Shown piece by piece: positions 1 through 9,389 of a stretch of DNA of 64,000 nucleotides (positions within the stretch are counted from its first letter, which is position 1; each line of letters begins with the position of its first letter). This stretch comes from Methylotenera sp. Lineage in GTDB: Bacteria; Pseudomonadota; Gammaproteobacteria; Burkholderiales; Methylophilaceae. Location: the NCBI GenBank assembly GCA_014378845.1, contig JACMNB010000007.1, forward strand, positions 62,001 through 126,000, given 5' to 3'. The position numbers and the translations under genes were made by a program. The notes under the pieces were generated by a model, which saw nothing but the letters and a program-made list of their open reading frames with translations, had not been told where the DNA came from and searched no databases.

Positions 1-1
1 A

Positions 2-106
2 CTTGCGCTAGAAACCATGCCGCAACCACTGGAAGAAAAGCCAGTTGAAATTGTTTCAGCGGTAGCTGAAGTGATTGTTGACACAAATGCCGCAATAACG
101 CATTGA
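2..106 (+). CDS. lon: Lon protease, C-terminal end (partial)
   Basis: An open frame enters from the left edge and stops at TGA 104-106, giving 34 residues that begin LALETMPQPLEEKP. Lon is an ATP-dependent serine protease of the cytosol. The leucine, alanine and proline-rich tail resembles the extreme C-terminus of betaproteobacterial Lon. The order lon, hupB, ppiD is the classic arrangement known from E. coli, and both hupB and ppiD follow here. No catalytic residue lies in this fragment, so the call rests on the tail sequence and the gene order. Confidence 0.7.
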   Translation, partial: LALETMPQPLEEKPVEIVSAVAEVIVDTNAAITH

Positions 107-199
107 AGAAAGCAATATAGTAAGCAATATAGATTTTATATTTAAATGCGTTAGTTTCAATTTATTTACATTAATCACACTAAAAGCGGCTGCAAAGCC

Positions 200-229
200 T
201 TGACACGGGTTGTTGCAGCTTGCTATAAA
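200..229 (+). promoter_or_regulatory. sigma-70 promoter of hupB
   Basis: A perfect TTGACA -35 box lies at 200-205 and a TATAAA -10 box at 224-229, with an 18-base spacer. A TG dinucleotide one base before the -10 box (221-222) makes it an extended -10. It lies about 65 bases before the hupB start and gives hupB its own promoter downstream of lon. Confidence 0.72.
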
Positions 230-293
230 GTCATTACAGGACATTAATAACTTTGGCCTGTTATTTAGTTATTAACATTAGAGGGGATTACTC

Positions 294-566
294 GTGAATA
301 AATCAGAATTAATTGATGATATTGCAAAAGCCGCTGGCATTTCCAAAGCTGCTGCAGGTCGTGCATTAGATGCAACAACCGCTTCAATTACTAAAGCCTT
401 AAAAAAAGGCGGTTTAGTGACTTTGATTGGTTTCGGTTCATTTTACGTAGGCAAACGCGAAGCACGCAATGGCCGTAATCCTCGCACTGGCGCAACGATT
501 GCAATAAAAGCTGCAAATTCTCCTAAGTTTAGGGCTGGTAAAGCGCTGAAAGATGCTGTAAACTAA
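294..566 (+). CDS. hupB: DNA-binding protein HU
   Basis: HU is a small dimeric nucleoid protein that bends and wraps DNA. The 90-residue product has the full family length. It starts [11 protein letters not shown], has the helix-rich N-terminal half, and carries the signature [21 protein letters not shown], in which the basic, proline-tipped arm inserts in the DNA minor groove. The start is GTG at 294, preceded by a strong AGAGGGG ribosome-binding site at 280-286. The gene has its own promoter at 200-229 and lies between lon and two tRNA genes that precede ppiD. Confidence 0.96.
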   Translation: MNKSELIDDIAKAAGISKAAAGRALDATTASITKALKKGGLVTLIGFGSFYVGKREARNGRNPRTGATIAIKAANSPKFRAGKALKDAVN

Positions 567-655
567 GTGTCTTTAGTGGTTAAGCAATTAATCAGTAGTT
601 ACATAGTAAGTTAAGTTAAAAAGTCAGCTTTATTTGTAATTTGATAAAGCTTTCG

Positions 656-731
656 GGGTGCTTAGCTCAGTTGGTAGAGCGTCGCCCTTACAAGGCGAAT
701 GTCAGCGGTTCGACCCCGTTAGCACCCACCA
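656..731 (+). tRNA. tRNA-Val (anticodon TAC)
   Basis: The 76-base sequence folds as a cloverleaf. The acceptor arms GGGTGCT (656-662) and AGCACCC (721-727) pair perfectly, followed by discriminator A and an encoded CCA. The anticodon stem TCGCC/GGCGA encloses the loop CTTACAA with anticodon TAC, and the T arm reads GGTTCGACCC. An 8-bp hairpin (626-633 with 644-651) sits just upstream. Confidence 0.96.
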
Positions 732-764
732 AAATTTTGCTTATCGCCTCAGAATATATTCAAG

Positions 765-791
765 AGTGCTAGATTTTTTTAGCACTTTTTT
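765..791 (+). terminator. intrinsic terminator after tRNA-Val
   Basis: AGTGCTA (765-771) pairs with TAGCACT (780-786) around a T-rich loop and is followed by a T run. Confidence 0.75.
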
Positions 792-844
792 ATTGACGGT
801 TGATTTGCAAAATTAGTTGAAAAGTAATGTTAAGTTTTAAGACT

Positions 845-921
845 GGAGTGGTAGTTCAGTTGGTTAGAATACCGGCCTGTCACGCCGGGGGTCGCGGGTT
901 CGAGTCCCGTCCACTCCGCCA
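845..921 (+). tRNA. tRNA-Asp (anticodon GTC)
   Basis: The 77-base cloverleaf has acceptor arms GGAGTGG (845-851) and CCACTCC (911-917), discriminator G and an encoded CCA at 919-921. The anticodon loop CTGTCAC gives anticodon GTC. The T arm reads GGGTTCGAGTCCC. The flanking terminators at 765 and 933 suggest that it is transcribed separately from tRNA-Val. Confidence 0.97.
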
Positions 922-932
922 ACAAGTAAAAA

Positions 933-961
933 AGCGATCCTGCAAAGGGTCGCTTTTTTTA
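933..961 (+). terminator. intrinsic terminator after tRNA-Asp
   Basis: AGCGATCC (933-940) pairs with GGGTCGCT (947-954), with one G-U pair, and runs directly into eight T. Confidence 0.85.
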
Positions 962-1063
962 TTAGCTGGCTATTTTTTGTACATATTTAAGAAACTTATC
1001 GATGCGGTTAATAATCAAGAGATTGCATAATCAACTTGTCGGCGCCTTTTGATGCAACTGTTA

Positions 1064-1069
1064 TATAAT
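1064..1069 (+). promoter_or_regulatory. candidate -10 box upstream of ppiD
   Basis: A consensus TATAAT lies 57 bases before the ppiD start and is followed by GC-rich GCTCCG. No good -35 box is found at the usual distance, so a weak or activator-dependent promoter, or chance, is possible. Confidence 0.4.
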
Positions 1070-1125
1070 GCTCCGTTGAAGCGCTTTAAGACCCTATTGA
1101 GTGATAACCTTTTGAAAGTAACTGT

Positions 1126-3024
1126 ATGTTAGATGCGATAAGAAAACACACCACAGGTTGGATGGCTAAATTAATTTTAGCGCTCATTACCATTCCATTT
1201 GCTTTATTTGGCATTGATTCTTATTTGAATCAAGCAGGTAGAGATGTGGCGGTGGCTAAGGTTAATGGCGATAAAATATCCATTCAAGAATACGGCAATG
1301 CCATTGAAAATGTGCGTAATCGTATGCAGGCCGACGGCAAAGTGGATAAGGCTTTACTCGATAGCCCGCAACTAAAACAATCGGTATTAGATGGCTTGAT
1401 AACCCGCCGCCTAGTCAATGCAGAGATTGGTAAGGCAAACTTCAAAATTAGTGATGAGCAATTAAGCCAGCATATTTTGGGCATGCCAGAGTTTCAAGAA
1501 AATGGTAAATTTTCTGAAGATTTATATCAAAAAACCTTAGCGCAAAACAAAATGACTGCGACTAAATTTGAAAATGATCGGCGCACTGAGTTACTAACCC
1601 AGCAAGCCCGTGATGGCTTAGTAGCATTAGTTTCGATACCTAAAAGTGTAGCATCGCAAACCTTGCAATTTGCGCATCAACAGCGTGAAGTATCGGCTGC
1701 AGAAATTAAAACCGCGCCATTTATTAATCAAATTAAAATTACACCAGAACAAATTAAGGCGTACTACGATTTGCACAAAGATAAATTTGTGGTGCCAGAG
1801 CAAGTTAAATTGGAGTTTGCCATGTTGTCTGCGGCAACTTACGTTGCGCAAATGAAGGTAGATGATAAAGAAATTAAAGATTTTTACGACGCGAACTCGG
1901 CTAAGTTTCAAAATGATGAGCAGCGCCATGCCAGCCATATTTTAATTGGCTTTGCAGCTGGTGCTAGCGATAAAGATAAGCTAGCTGCCAAAGAAAAGGC
2001 TGCTGGCATTTTGGCCGAGCTAAAGAAAAGCCCTAAAAAATTTGCAGAGCTCGCGACCAAAAATTCGCAAGATCCTGGCTCTGCGGTTAAAGGCGGCGAT
2101 TTGGGCACATTTGCGCGCGGCGCGATGGTTAAACCGTTTGATGAGGCCGTATTTAACATGAAAGTAGGGCAAATTAGCGATTTAGTCGAGTCAGAGTTTG
2201 GTTATCACATCATTCGTCTTGATGGCATTTCTGGTCAGAACCCTTCGCTTGACAGCTTTAAAACGCAAATTAAAAGTGATTTACTTTGGCAAAAGGCACA
2301 AGCCAAATATGCCGAGTTGGCGGATGATTTTAGTAATACCGTGTACGAGCAATCTGGTAGCCTAAAACCTGCGGCCGATAAATTTAATCTTCAATTGCAA
2401 ACGAGTGGCTGGTTAAGCCGTGATGATGGAGCTAAATTTTTTAAAAATGAAAAGTTAATGAATAGTGTATTTTCAGAGCCAGTGCTTAAAGAAAAACGTA
2501 ACACGGAAGCCATCGAGGTTTCGCCTGACAATATGATGTCGGCGCGCGTGGTTGATTACAAAGCGTCTGCGCCGCGTACTTTTGATGAGGTTAAAGGCGG
2601 TATTGAGGCAGTATTAAAGCTGGAGCAAGCTGTTAAATTGGCGACCGATAAAGGCACTGCGGATTTGGCGAAGTTAAAGGCGGGGGATGCAGGGAACGAT
2701 TTAGGTTGGATTGAGCCCGTCACCGTTGACCGTAAAAATGCGCAAGGCTTAACCGATATTGTGATGAATCAAGTGTTTAAAATAGACGCTAGCAAATTGC
2801 CAGCCTACGCAGGCTTTGTCAACGGCAAAACTAGCTACACCATTGTTAAGGTTTTGAGTGTTTCAAATGCGCTTGGTAAAGATGAAGCAGCCAAGAGTGC
2901 TGCCGAAGCAGAGTTGCAAGCCGCCATGGCAGCAGAGTACGTGAGCGCTTATGGACAATCGCTAAAAGCCAAAAGTGATGTGACTGTCAATCGAAAATTA
3001 CTGGAAGCCAAATCAGAACAATAG
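1126..3024 (+). CDS. ppiD: Periplasmic folding chaperone PpiD (parvulin-type PPIase)
   Basis: PpiD is an inner-membrane-anchored chaperone near the Sec translocon that handles newly exported proteins. The 632-residue product matches the family length (about 620). A short cytoplasmic N-terminus is followed by one membrane segment at about residues 14-34. A SurA-like N-domain comes next. The parvulin domain spans about 268-366: it opens with HASHIL, continues through GGDLGTFARGAMVKPFDEAV and ends FGYHIIRLDGI. The C-terminal third is helical. The gene is monocistronic here, with a terminator directly after it, and it follows hupB as in other proteobacteria. Family members often have weak isomerase activity, so the chaperone role is the safer statement. 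Confidence 0.92.
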   Translation: MLDAIRKHTTGWMAKLILALITIPFALFGIDSYLNQAGRDVAVAKVNGDKISIQEYGNAIENVRNRMQADGKVDKALLDSPQLKQSVLDGLITRRLVNAEIGKANFKISDEQLSQHILGMPEFQENGKFSEDLYQKTLAQNKMTATKFENDRRTELLTQQARDGLVALVSIPKSVASQTLQFAHQQREVSAAEIKTAPFINQIKITPEQIKAYYDLHKDKFVVPEQVKLEFAMLSAATYVAQMKVDDKEIKDFYDANSAKFQNDEQRHASHILIGFAAGASDKDKLAAKEKAAGILAELKKSPKKFAELATKNSQDPGSAVKGGDLGTFARGAMVKPFDEAVFNMKVGQISDLVESEFGYHIIRLDGISGQNPSLDSFKTQIKSDLLWQKAQAKYAELADDFSNTVYEQSGSLKPAADKFNLQLQTSGWLSRDDGAKFFKNEKLMNSVFSEPVLKEKRNTEAIEVSPDNMMSARVVDYKASAPRTFDEVKGGIEAVLKLEQAVKLATDKGTADLAKLKAGDAGNDLGWIEPVTVDRKNAQGLTDIVMNQVFKIDASKLPAYAGFVNGKTSYTIVKVLSVSNALGKDEAAKSAAEAELQAAMAAEYVSAYGQSLKAKSDVTVNRKLLEAKSEQ

Positions 3025-3045
3025 GCTAACTTAGTCATTAAAAAG

Positions 3046-3078
3046 CCGATGCCAAATTAATTGGTATCGGATTTTTTT
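3046..3078 (+). terminator. intrinsic terminator of ppiD
   Basis: CCGATGCCAA (3046-3055) pairs with TTGGTATCGG (3061-3070), with one G-U pair, followed by a run of seven T. Confidence 0.85.
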
Positions 3079-3126
3079 ATTTAATTAATACTGATTAGAC
3101 GTAACTAGTTAAATTATTTGAGCTTA

Positions 3127-3924
3127 TTAAATTTGACCAGCAGCGGTGATGTTCATCCCGCCATCTACATACATTATTTCACCAGTAATGCCCGATGCCA
3201 AGTCGCTGCATAAAAATGCGGCGGCATTACCCACTTCATCTGTCGTAATATTGCGGCGCAGCGCAGCGTGTTGCTCGTTAAAGCCAATCATTTTGTCAAA
3301 GTCGGCAATGCCAGACGCCGCAAGCGTCTTAATGGGGCCTGCAGACACCGCATTAACGCGGATGCCACGATGCCCTAGGCTTTGCGCTAAATAGCGCACA
3401 TTGGCCTCCAAACTGGCCTTGGCGACGCCCATCACGTTATAGTTAGGCATGGTGCGCTCTGCGCCCAAGTATGAAAGAGTTAATAAACTACCATTGCGAC
3501 CTTGCATCATCGGATAAGCGGCTTTGGCAAGGGCCGAGAAGCTGTAAGAGCTTATATCGTGTGCGATACGGAAGTTTTCACGACTAATACCGTCTAAGCT
3601 AATTGTGTCTAAATAATCGCCATCCAGCGCAGTTTTTGGCACAAATGCAAGCGAATGCACAAGACCATCCAAGCCATGCCAATGTTTGGCTAACGCGGGA
3701 AATAATGCCTCAATTTGCTCATCAAAGGCAACATCGCAAGGCAACACAATTTTTGAATCAAAATGCGCGGCTAAATCAGCCACGCGTTTTTCATGTTTTT
3801 CCATTTGATAGGTAAAAGCCAGCTCTGCGCCTTCCCGTTTCATGGCTTTGGCAATGCCATAAGCAATACTGCGGTCGCTTAATAGCCCTGTAATTAATAT
3901 TTTTTTACCTGCTAAAAATCCCAT
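3127..3924 (-). CDS. fabI: Enoyl-[acyl-carrier-protein] reductase (NADH) FabI
   Basis: FabI carries out the last reduction of each fatty-acid elongation cycle, enoyl-ACP to acyl-ACP, with NADH. The product starts [13 protein letters not shown] and has the short-chain dehydrogenase fold. The signature [19 protein letters not shown] carries the catalytic Tyr162 and Lys169, with the second conserved Tyr152, in a 265-residue numbering. I chose the ATG at 3924 because AGGAA lies seven bases before it and because FabI proteins begin at this residue; a start six codons upstream is possible. The gene lies 66 bases downstream of the peptide permease gene on the same strand and may be co-transcribed. 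As the only enoyl reductase seen here it is probably essential. Confidence 0.95.
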   Translation of the reverse strand: MGFLAGKKILITGLLSDRSIAYGIAKAMKREGAELAFTYQMEKHEKRVADLAAHFDSKIVLPCDVAFDEQIEALFPALAKHWHGLDGLVHSLAFVPKTALDGDYLDTISLDGISRENFRIAHDISSYSFSALAKAAYPMMQGRNGSLLTLSYLGAERTMPNYNVMGVAKASLEANVRYLAQSLGHRGIRVNAVSAGPIKTLAASGIADFDKMIGFNEQHAALRRNITTDEVGNAAAFLCSDLASGITGEIMYVDGGMNITAAGQI

Positions 3925-3990
3925 AATAATTCCTGCCTGCATTGATTTTAGTTGAATAATTTATTTGGTGTTATTGCTTCGCGGATGCTT

Positions 3991-4830
3991 TTACTTGCTT
4001 GACCCACTTCGCGGATCAAGTGCATCGCGCAAGCCTTCACCCAGTAAATTATACCCTAATACCGTAATTAAAATAGCCAAACCAGGGAACAGTGACAGCC
4101 ACCAAGCGAACTGAATATAGTCTTTTCCGTCAGTTAAAATGTTGCCCCATGAGGCTTGCGGCGCTTGCACACCAAGCCCTAAAAAGCTTAAGCCAGACTC
4201 TAGTAGCACCGCGCCAGCCACGCCCAACACCGAGCTAACGATAATAGGCGTTAAACTATTGGGCAATAAATGCGTAAAAATCAATCGCGCATCTTTTGCG
4301 CCAAGTGCGCGCGAGGCTTGCACAAATTCGCGGCCACTTAAGCTTAAAAATTCGGCGCGAACAAGGCGCGTAACGCCCATCCAAGAAGTTAAACCAATTA
4401 CAATCATCACGTTAACAATCGACGGCGTTAGAAACGCGATAACGGCGAGAATCAAAAAGAAGCTAGGAATCGATAGCATGACATCAACCAAACGCATGAT
4501 GAAGGTATCGACCCAGCCGCGATAATAGCCCGCGATTGCACCCAATATAATGCCAATAATTGTAGAAATGCCAACAGCCACCAGTCCTACAAGCAAGGAA
4601 ATGCGCCCACCGAACAGCATGCGGCTTAACACATCGCGCCCAAGGCCGTCTGTGCCCATCCAATGTTGCCAGCTTGGCTCAATTAAAATCGCTTTGACGT
4701 TGATGTCATCGGGGTCGTAAGGCGCGATGAATGGCGCTAACATGGCGAGCAAAAATACCGCCACAATAATGATGAAACCCGCTTTAGATAATGGGTTTGT
4801 AAGGGCTTTCATGAGCAAGCTTTTATTCAT
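3991..4830 (-). CDS. Peptide ABC transporter permease, DppC/OppC type
   Basis: This is one of the two membrane subunits of a peptide/nickel-type ABC importer in the inner membrane. The 279-residue product has an N-terminal membrane segment (about residues 15-36), the OppC-type N-terminal region with HWMGTDGLGRDVLSR, then about five more membrane segments. The cytoplasmic EAA loop reads FVQASRALGAKDARLIFTHL and would dock with an ATPase. The start at ATG 4830, two bases after the stop of the DppB-type gene and behind GAGGGG, fits translational coupling; a longer frame reaching 4875 would overlap that gene. No ATPase gene lies nearby. Confidence 0.88.
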   Translation of the reverse strand: MNKSLLMKALTNPLSKAGFIIIVAVFLLAMLAPFIAPYDPDDINVKAILIEPSWQHWMGTDGLGRDVLSRMLFGGRISLLVGLVAVGISTIIGIILGAIAGYYRGWVDTFIMRLVDVMLSIPSFFLILAVIAFLTPSIVNVMIVIGLTSWMGVTRLVRAEFLSLSGREFVQASRALGAKDARLIFTHLLPNSLTPIIVSSVLGVAGAVLLESGLSFLGLGVQAPQASWGNILTDGKDYIQFAWWLSLFPGLAILITVLGYNLLGEGLRDALDPRSGSSK

Positions 4831-4832
4831 AC

Positions 4833-5855
4833 CTAACCCCTCACTACGCCGCGGCGAACACGTGGATCTGCCCACGCGTAAGCAATATCGGCAATTAGAT
4901 TGCCAATTAATGTCAGCGCAGAGCCGATCGTTAAAATGCCCATCACTACGGGAAAATCGCGTGCCATGACCGCGCCATAAAATAGCTTGCCCATACCGGG
5001 AATCGCGAAAATTTGCTCTGAAATGACCGAGCCGCCAATAAGGCCAGGAATCGATAAGCCGACAATAGTAATAAGCGGTAGCAGGGCGTTTCTAAGCGCA
5101 TGCGTATACACCACTTTATTTTCGTTAAGTCCTTTTGCACGTGCGGTGGTGATGTAATCTTGATGCAACACATCTAACATGCCGCTTTTAACAAACAAGG
5201 TGATGCTAGCCAAACCTGTGACAGAAGGGATGATGACGGGCATAAACAAATGGCTTAACAAATCTTTCATTTTGCCAAAAGTGCTTAGTGATTCGTAATT
5301 AAGGCTGTGAATGCCAGAAATCGGCAGCCAATTGTTGGCCACGCCCAGCCAATACATCAGCATCAGCGATAACCAAAAACCAGGAATAGAAAAGCCAATA
5401 AAATTAAATAGCGTGATGGATTGATCTTGCCAGCGCATGTGCTTTCGCGCCGCGATAATGCCAATGGGAATAGCCAATACTAAGGTTAACGCAAGTCCAA
5501 TCATGTTGATCAGCAAGGTAATTGGCAGCGCTTCTTGAATCATGCCTTTGGTGACGTTGCCATCTTTATCGGTGGTTTGCCAAAACACAGGTTTGCGGTG
5601 GCTGGCAAATGAATTGCCAAAATCTAAAGTAACCATGCGCTTCATCCACAAGCTATATTGCACGATGACGGGTTTATCTAAATTGTACAGTTCGCGCAGT
5701 TTTTGGCGAGATTCTGCACTAGTTTTTGGGTTAAAAGAAGCCTCATTATTGGTGATGTCGCCAGGCGCTAAATGCATGATAAAAAAGGATATTAAGCTAA
5801 TTCCAATCAGTAAAGGAATCATCCAAAGTGTGCGTTTAATAATATAACTTAACAT
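4833..5855 (-). CDS. Peptide ABC transporter permease, DppB/OppB type
   Basis: This is the partner membrane subunit of the same peptide importer. The 340-residue product begins MLSYIIKRTLWMIPLLIGIS, the typical first membrane helix, followed by a periplasmic loop with the family sequence LYNLDKPVIVQY. Five further membrane segments carry the EAA-loop sequence YITTARAKGLNENKVVYTHA. It starts one base after the stop of the binding-protein gene and ends two bases before the DppC-type gene, so the three genes form a tight operon. The substrate (oligopeptide, dipeptide or other) cannot be read from the sequence. Confidence 0.88.
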   Translation of the reverse strand: MLSYIIKRTLWMIPLLIGISLISFFIMHLAPGDITNNEASFNPKTSAESRQKLRELYNLDKPVIVQYSLWMKRMVTLDFGNSFASHRKPVFWQTTDKDGNVTKGMIQEALPITLLINMIGLALTLVLAIPIGIIAARKHMRWQDQSITLFNFIGFSIPGFWLSLMLMYWLGVANNWLPISGIHSLNYESLSTFGKMKDLLSHLFMPVIIPSVTGLASITLFVKSGMLDVLHQDYITTARAKGLNENKVVYTHALRNALLPLITIVGLSIPGLIGGSVISEQIFAIPGMGKLFYGAVMARDFPVVMGILTIGSALTLIGNLIADIAYAWADPRVRRGVVRG

Positions 5856-5856
5856 A

Positions 5857-7536
5857 TTAATTCGCCGTCATTTCATTACGACGTAATGGCTCTGGAATAT
5901 ACCATTTCTCAGATTCAAATCCGACGCCAGCGGGCGGAATTGGGTTGGCGATGCCTTTGACACGCTTATGAATAGCGCTTAAGCCATAGCCTGCCGACAA
6001 GTAGATCACAGGGCTGTCCTCTAATAAAACTTTGGCAAATTCGTGGTAAATTTTTTGGCGTTTATCAGGGTCAAGCTCAGTGCGGCCTTGCTCTAGCAGC
6101 TTGTCAACGACGGGGTTGCCATAGCCAATAAAGTTAAATTTATCGCCGCCTTGTTGGCTAGAATGCCAAATACTATATTGGTCTGGGTCTAGGCCTAGGC
6201 TCCAGCCCAGCACTACCACGTCGAAATCGCCCGTTTTAATAAAGCGGCTAATAAAGCTTGCCCATTCAATGGCACGGATTTTCGCATCGATGCCAACGCT
6301 TTTTAAGCGGCGTTGAATCAGCACAGCAGATTTTTCGCGCTCTTTGTTTTGATTGGTGATAATCTCAAAGGTAAGCGGTTTGCCATCGCGCTCCAAAATA
6401 CCGTTGCTGTTGGCGACAAAACCCGCTTCTTTCAACAAGGCTTTGGCTTTTGTGGGGTTATAAGGGTAAGGTTGCAAATCGGGGTTGCTCCAGCGCGTGC
6501 CTGGTTTGTAAGGCGACGCGATATTAATGCCAAGGCCTAAATACACGCCATCAATGATTTCTTGCTTGTCGATGGCGTAGTTAATGGCTTGGCGCACGCG
6601 CACATCGTCAAACGGCTTGTGCTTTAAGTTAAAGCCCATATAAGTATAACCGCTGCCTAATTCTTTGTATAAATTCAGTTTTTCATTCAGTTGGGGTCGC
6701 GCTGGCACAATGCGCGAAAACTGCGTTGGATCCAAGCTCATGCTGTCGATATTGCCAGCCATCAACTCTAAAAATTGTGCAGAAGTGTCGGGAATGATGC
6801 GTGAAACGAGGTGGTCGATATTCGCTTGACCTAATACCGATGAAGGATTGCGCGATAATTTGATGTTTTCACCTGTTGACCAATTATCCAGCTGATAATA
6901 ACTGCTGCCAACAGGTTTGCGCGCAAATGCGGTGGTATGTAAATCTTTGCCTTCTAGTAAATGTTTTGGCAGCACCTGTAAACCTGCCCAGCTATCTAGC
7001 GCTGGCGCATAAGGCTCGCTATAGGTGACGCTAAAAGTGAGGGCATCGGGTGCTTCAGCTTTTTTAACCAGTTGAAAATCAGACGCATACGGACTACCGT
7101 TTTTATCGGCAGTCACCGCTTGCCAAGTCCATAATACGTCTGCGCTGGTAAGCGGTTTGCCATCAGCCCATTTTAGATTTGGTTTAAGCTTAAAAGTGAT
7201 GGTTTTTTGGTCGGCAGACACTTGCCAGCCAGTCACAAGCTCACCTTCCAAATCCAAATTTTTATTGTATTTTAATAACTTGTTAAAAATATTGGCGGTA
7301 ATCGCAGATGAAGGCGCTTCGCCCGCAATCATAGAAATAAGGCTAGACGGCTCGCCAAGCATCGCATCGATAAGCGTGCCGCCTGCTTGGCTGGGGTAGG
7401 TTTTGTTGAGATCTTGCTGCTTGGTTTGTTGCGAAGGTTGACCGCATGCGGTCAACAAGAATATCAATAAAAATACACTGCCATTTTTAGCATTTCTGTT
7501 GGTTAAGCTGTTGTTTAGAAATGCCAATTTTTTCAT
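5857..7536 (-). CDS. Peptide-binding lipoprotein of an ABC importer (family 5 solute-binding protein)
   Basis: The protein captures peptides in the periplasm and delivers them to the DppB/C-type permeases encoded next to it. The 559-residue product has a lipoprotein signal peptide ending in LLTACGQ (lipobox Cys about residue 32), so it is probably anchored in a membrane. The rest has the bac-5 binding-protein fold, with VRQAINYAIDKQEI and the C-terminal DPDQYSIWHSSQ typical of the E. coli YejA/DppA group. It follows mltD with a seven-base gap on the same strand. No good ribosome-binding site precedes the ATG, which suggests coupling to mltD translation. Confidence 0.88.
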   Translation of the reverse strand: MKKLAFLNNSLTNRNAKNGSVFLLIFLLTACGQPSQQTKQQDLNKTYPSQAGGTLIDAMLGEPSSLISMIAGEAPSSAITANIFNKLLKYNKNLDLEGELVTGWQVSADQKTITFKLKPNLKWADGKPLTSADVLWTWQAVTADKNGSPYASDFQLVKKAEAPDALTFSVTYSEPYAPALDSWAGLQVLPKHLLEGKDLHTTAFARKPVGSSYYQLDNWSTGENIKLSRNPSSVLGQANIDHLVSRIIPDTSAQFLELMAGNIDSMSLDPTQFSRIVPARPQLNEKLNLYKELGSGYTYMGFNLKHKPFDDVRVRQAINYAIDKQEIIDGVYLGLGINIASPYKPGTRWSNPDLQPYPYNPTKAKALLKEAGFVANSNGILERDGKPLTFEIITNQNKEREKSAVLIQRRLKSVGIDAKIRAIEWASFISRFIKTGDFDVVVLGWSLGLDPDQYSIWHSSQQGGDKFNFIGYGNPVVDKLLEQGRTELDPDKRQKIYHEFAKVLLEDSPVIYLSAGYGLSAIHKRVKGIANPIPPAGVGFESEKWYIPEPLRRNEMTAN

Positions 7537-7543
7537 AGTTTAA

Positions 7544-9244
7544 TTATTTTAGTCGGTGATGCGCCTTAGCACTGATGTGTTTTGAAGCGCGTGATTTGTT
7601 GCTACTTATTTTATTATCAGTTTTGTGCCTGCTAGCGATTTTACTAACTCTCGATTTTATAGGGTTGTTCGACTTAAAGTTGTGCGTATTATAGCTAACT
7701 TTAACAAACTTACCTCTTGTAACTGCCACTTCATTTATTTTGAGCGATTGCCCAGCTTTTAACTTAGCACTTTTTAAATGATTGATTTGCATCAAATTTT
7801 TAGCACTCGTGCCGTACTTGCTTGCCAATCCATCTAAAGTATCGCCATTTTTTACTTTTTGTATGACGGGACGGCTAACAACTGGTTCAATTTCGGCAGT
7901 TTGATCAATATGATTATTATTTTCCATTTCAGCCGAGTTGATGCTATCAGAGCGAATTTCATCGGAATTACTTAAAGGCTTGCCGCTGTAAACTGCGGGC
8001 ACCAACATCGCTTGTGAATTACGTAACTTGCCAGTAGCCGCTAAGCCATTAACATTGCGCAATTGGCTAACATTGATGCCAAATTTGCTGGCAATATTAT
8101 CCATACGCTCGCCACGTTTGGCATTGTAAGTTTGCCAGCTAGTCAGTGGCTTATCGTAATTAGCAAGATTATCAGCAAAGCGCTCTGCCGCCCAAACGGG
8201 TAACAGCAATTGCGTTTTTTCGCCTTGTGAGGTAATAACAGGGCGGTTATAACTCGGGTTAAGCGAGATAAATTCGTCATAAGAAATTTCGGCTAATTGC
8301 GCAGCTAATTTTGAATCGATTTGTTTAGGGGTTGTTACGCGCGCAAAGTAAGGGCGATTGGGAATCGAACTGAGCTTTAAACCAAACTTTTCAGGATCGG
8401 TGACAATATTTTTAATTGCTTGCAATTTTGGCACGTAATTACGCGTTTCTTCTGGCAAACTTAAGTTTTGATAATCGGTTGGCAAACCTTGGCGACGATT
8501 TTTATCGATTGCACGTTGTACTGTGCCTTCGCCCGCATTGTAAGCGGCTAATGCTAAATCCCAAGTGCCAAACATGCCGTGTAATTTTTGCAAATAATCC
8601 AGCGCGGCATTGGTTGCGGCGGTCACGTCGCGGCGATTATCTACCCACCAATTTTGCTTTAAACCAAAACTTTTGCCAGTTGAGGGAATAAATTGCCAAA
8701 TGCCAGAAGCTTTGCTGGTGGAATTGGCTTGCGGATTAAATGCGCTTTCAATCATTGGCAACAACGCAATTTCAGTCGGCATATTGCGCTTTTGCACTTC
8801 TTCAACAATATGAAATAAATAGCGTTGACTGCGATCAACCATGCGTTTTATATAATCTGGACGCGACGCGTACCAAGTTTCTTGTTTTGTAGCGTAAGTT
8901 GATTCCACATCAGGAATGCCATAACCGTCTTTAATGCGGCCCCATAGATCTACTTGACCATCTTCATCAAGATTGGTAGTGGCAATGTAAGCTTGAATTG
9001 GATCAGTGACTAAATCACCACTAGCGGGTTGATCAATCACCTCAATTTGTACGTCAGAAACGTTGGTTGACACATTGGTCGATACGTTATTGTCGGCGCT
9101 TGCTAGCGGCGCATGAAATGCCGCGCAGGCCAGACATACACTAAAAAAGATGAAAGTTATAGAACGTTGAAGATGTAAATGTGCGCTTGCATTAGCTAAA
9201 TTGCGCAGGCATAAAGTGGTATAGGTATATGGATTAACATGCAT
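7544..9244 (-). CDS. mltD: Membrane-bound lytic murein transglycosylase D
   Basis: MltD cleaves the glycan strands of peptidoglycan, forming 1,6-anhydro ends. The 566-residue product has a long N-region and a hydrophobic signal segment at about residues 28-50. The lytic transglycosylase (SLT) domain spans about 140-250 with catalytic Glu166 in PMIESAFNPQA, then SGIWQFIPSTG and AYNAGEG. Two LysM domains follow, at about 370-418 and 462-510, and the C-terminus is strongly basic (Lys/Arg/Ser/His-rich). A short NVST repeat sits just after the signal. The gene lies next to gloB, as in E. coli, where yafS, rnhA and dnaQ are also adjacent. An AGGAAAT site precedes the ATG. Confidence 0.92.
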   Translation of the reverse strand: MHVNPYTYTTLCLRNLANASAHLHLQRSITFIFFSVCLACAAFHAPLASADNNVSTNVSTNVSDVQIEVIDQPASGDLVTDPIQAYIATTNLDEDGQVDLWGRIKDGYGIPDVESTYATKQETWYASRPDYIKRMVDRSQRYLFHIVEEVQKRNMPTEIALLPMIESAFNPQANSTSKASGIWQFIPSTGKSFGLKQNWWVDNRRDVTAATNAALDYLQKLHGMFGTWDLALAAYNAGEGTVQRAIDKNRRQGLPTDYQNLSLPEETRNYVPKLQAIKNIVTDPEKFGLKLSSIPNRPYFARVTTPKQIDSKLAAQLAEISYDEFISLNPSYNRPVITSQGEKTQLLLPVWAAERFADNLANYDKPLTSWQTYNAKRGERMDNIASKFGINVSQLRNVNGLAATGKLRNSQAMLVPAVYSGKPLSNSDEIRSDSINSAEMENNNHIDQTAEIEPVVSRPVIQKVKNGDTLDGLASKYGTSAKNLMQINHLKSAKLKAGQSLKINEVAVTRGKFVKVSYNTHNFKSNNPIKSRVSKIASRHKTDNKISSNKSRASKHISAKAHHRLK

Positions 9245-9389
9245 TTTTGGTGATTTCCTACTGACGTATCAACTGCATAGTAGCGACGCAAAAACGAATA
9301 GTCAAGTAAAAGTTCTTGTTTATAAGTAAATGGTATGTGGATGATTAATAATGATTTATTTAAGGCTAACGAATAAAAAAACTTTAAAT

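Noticed and set aside
827-1030. 67-codon open frame running through tRNA-Asp
   Set aside because: Most of it is the tRNA gene and its terminator.
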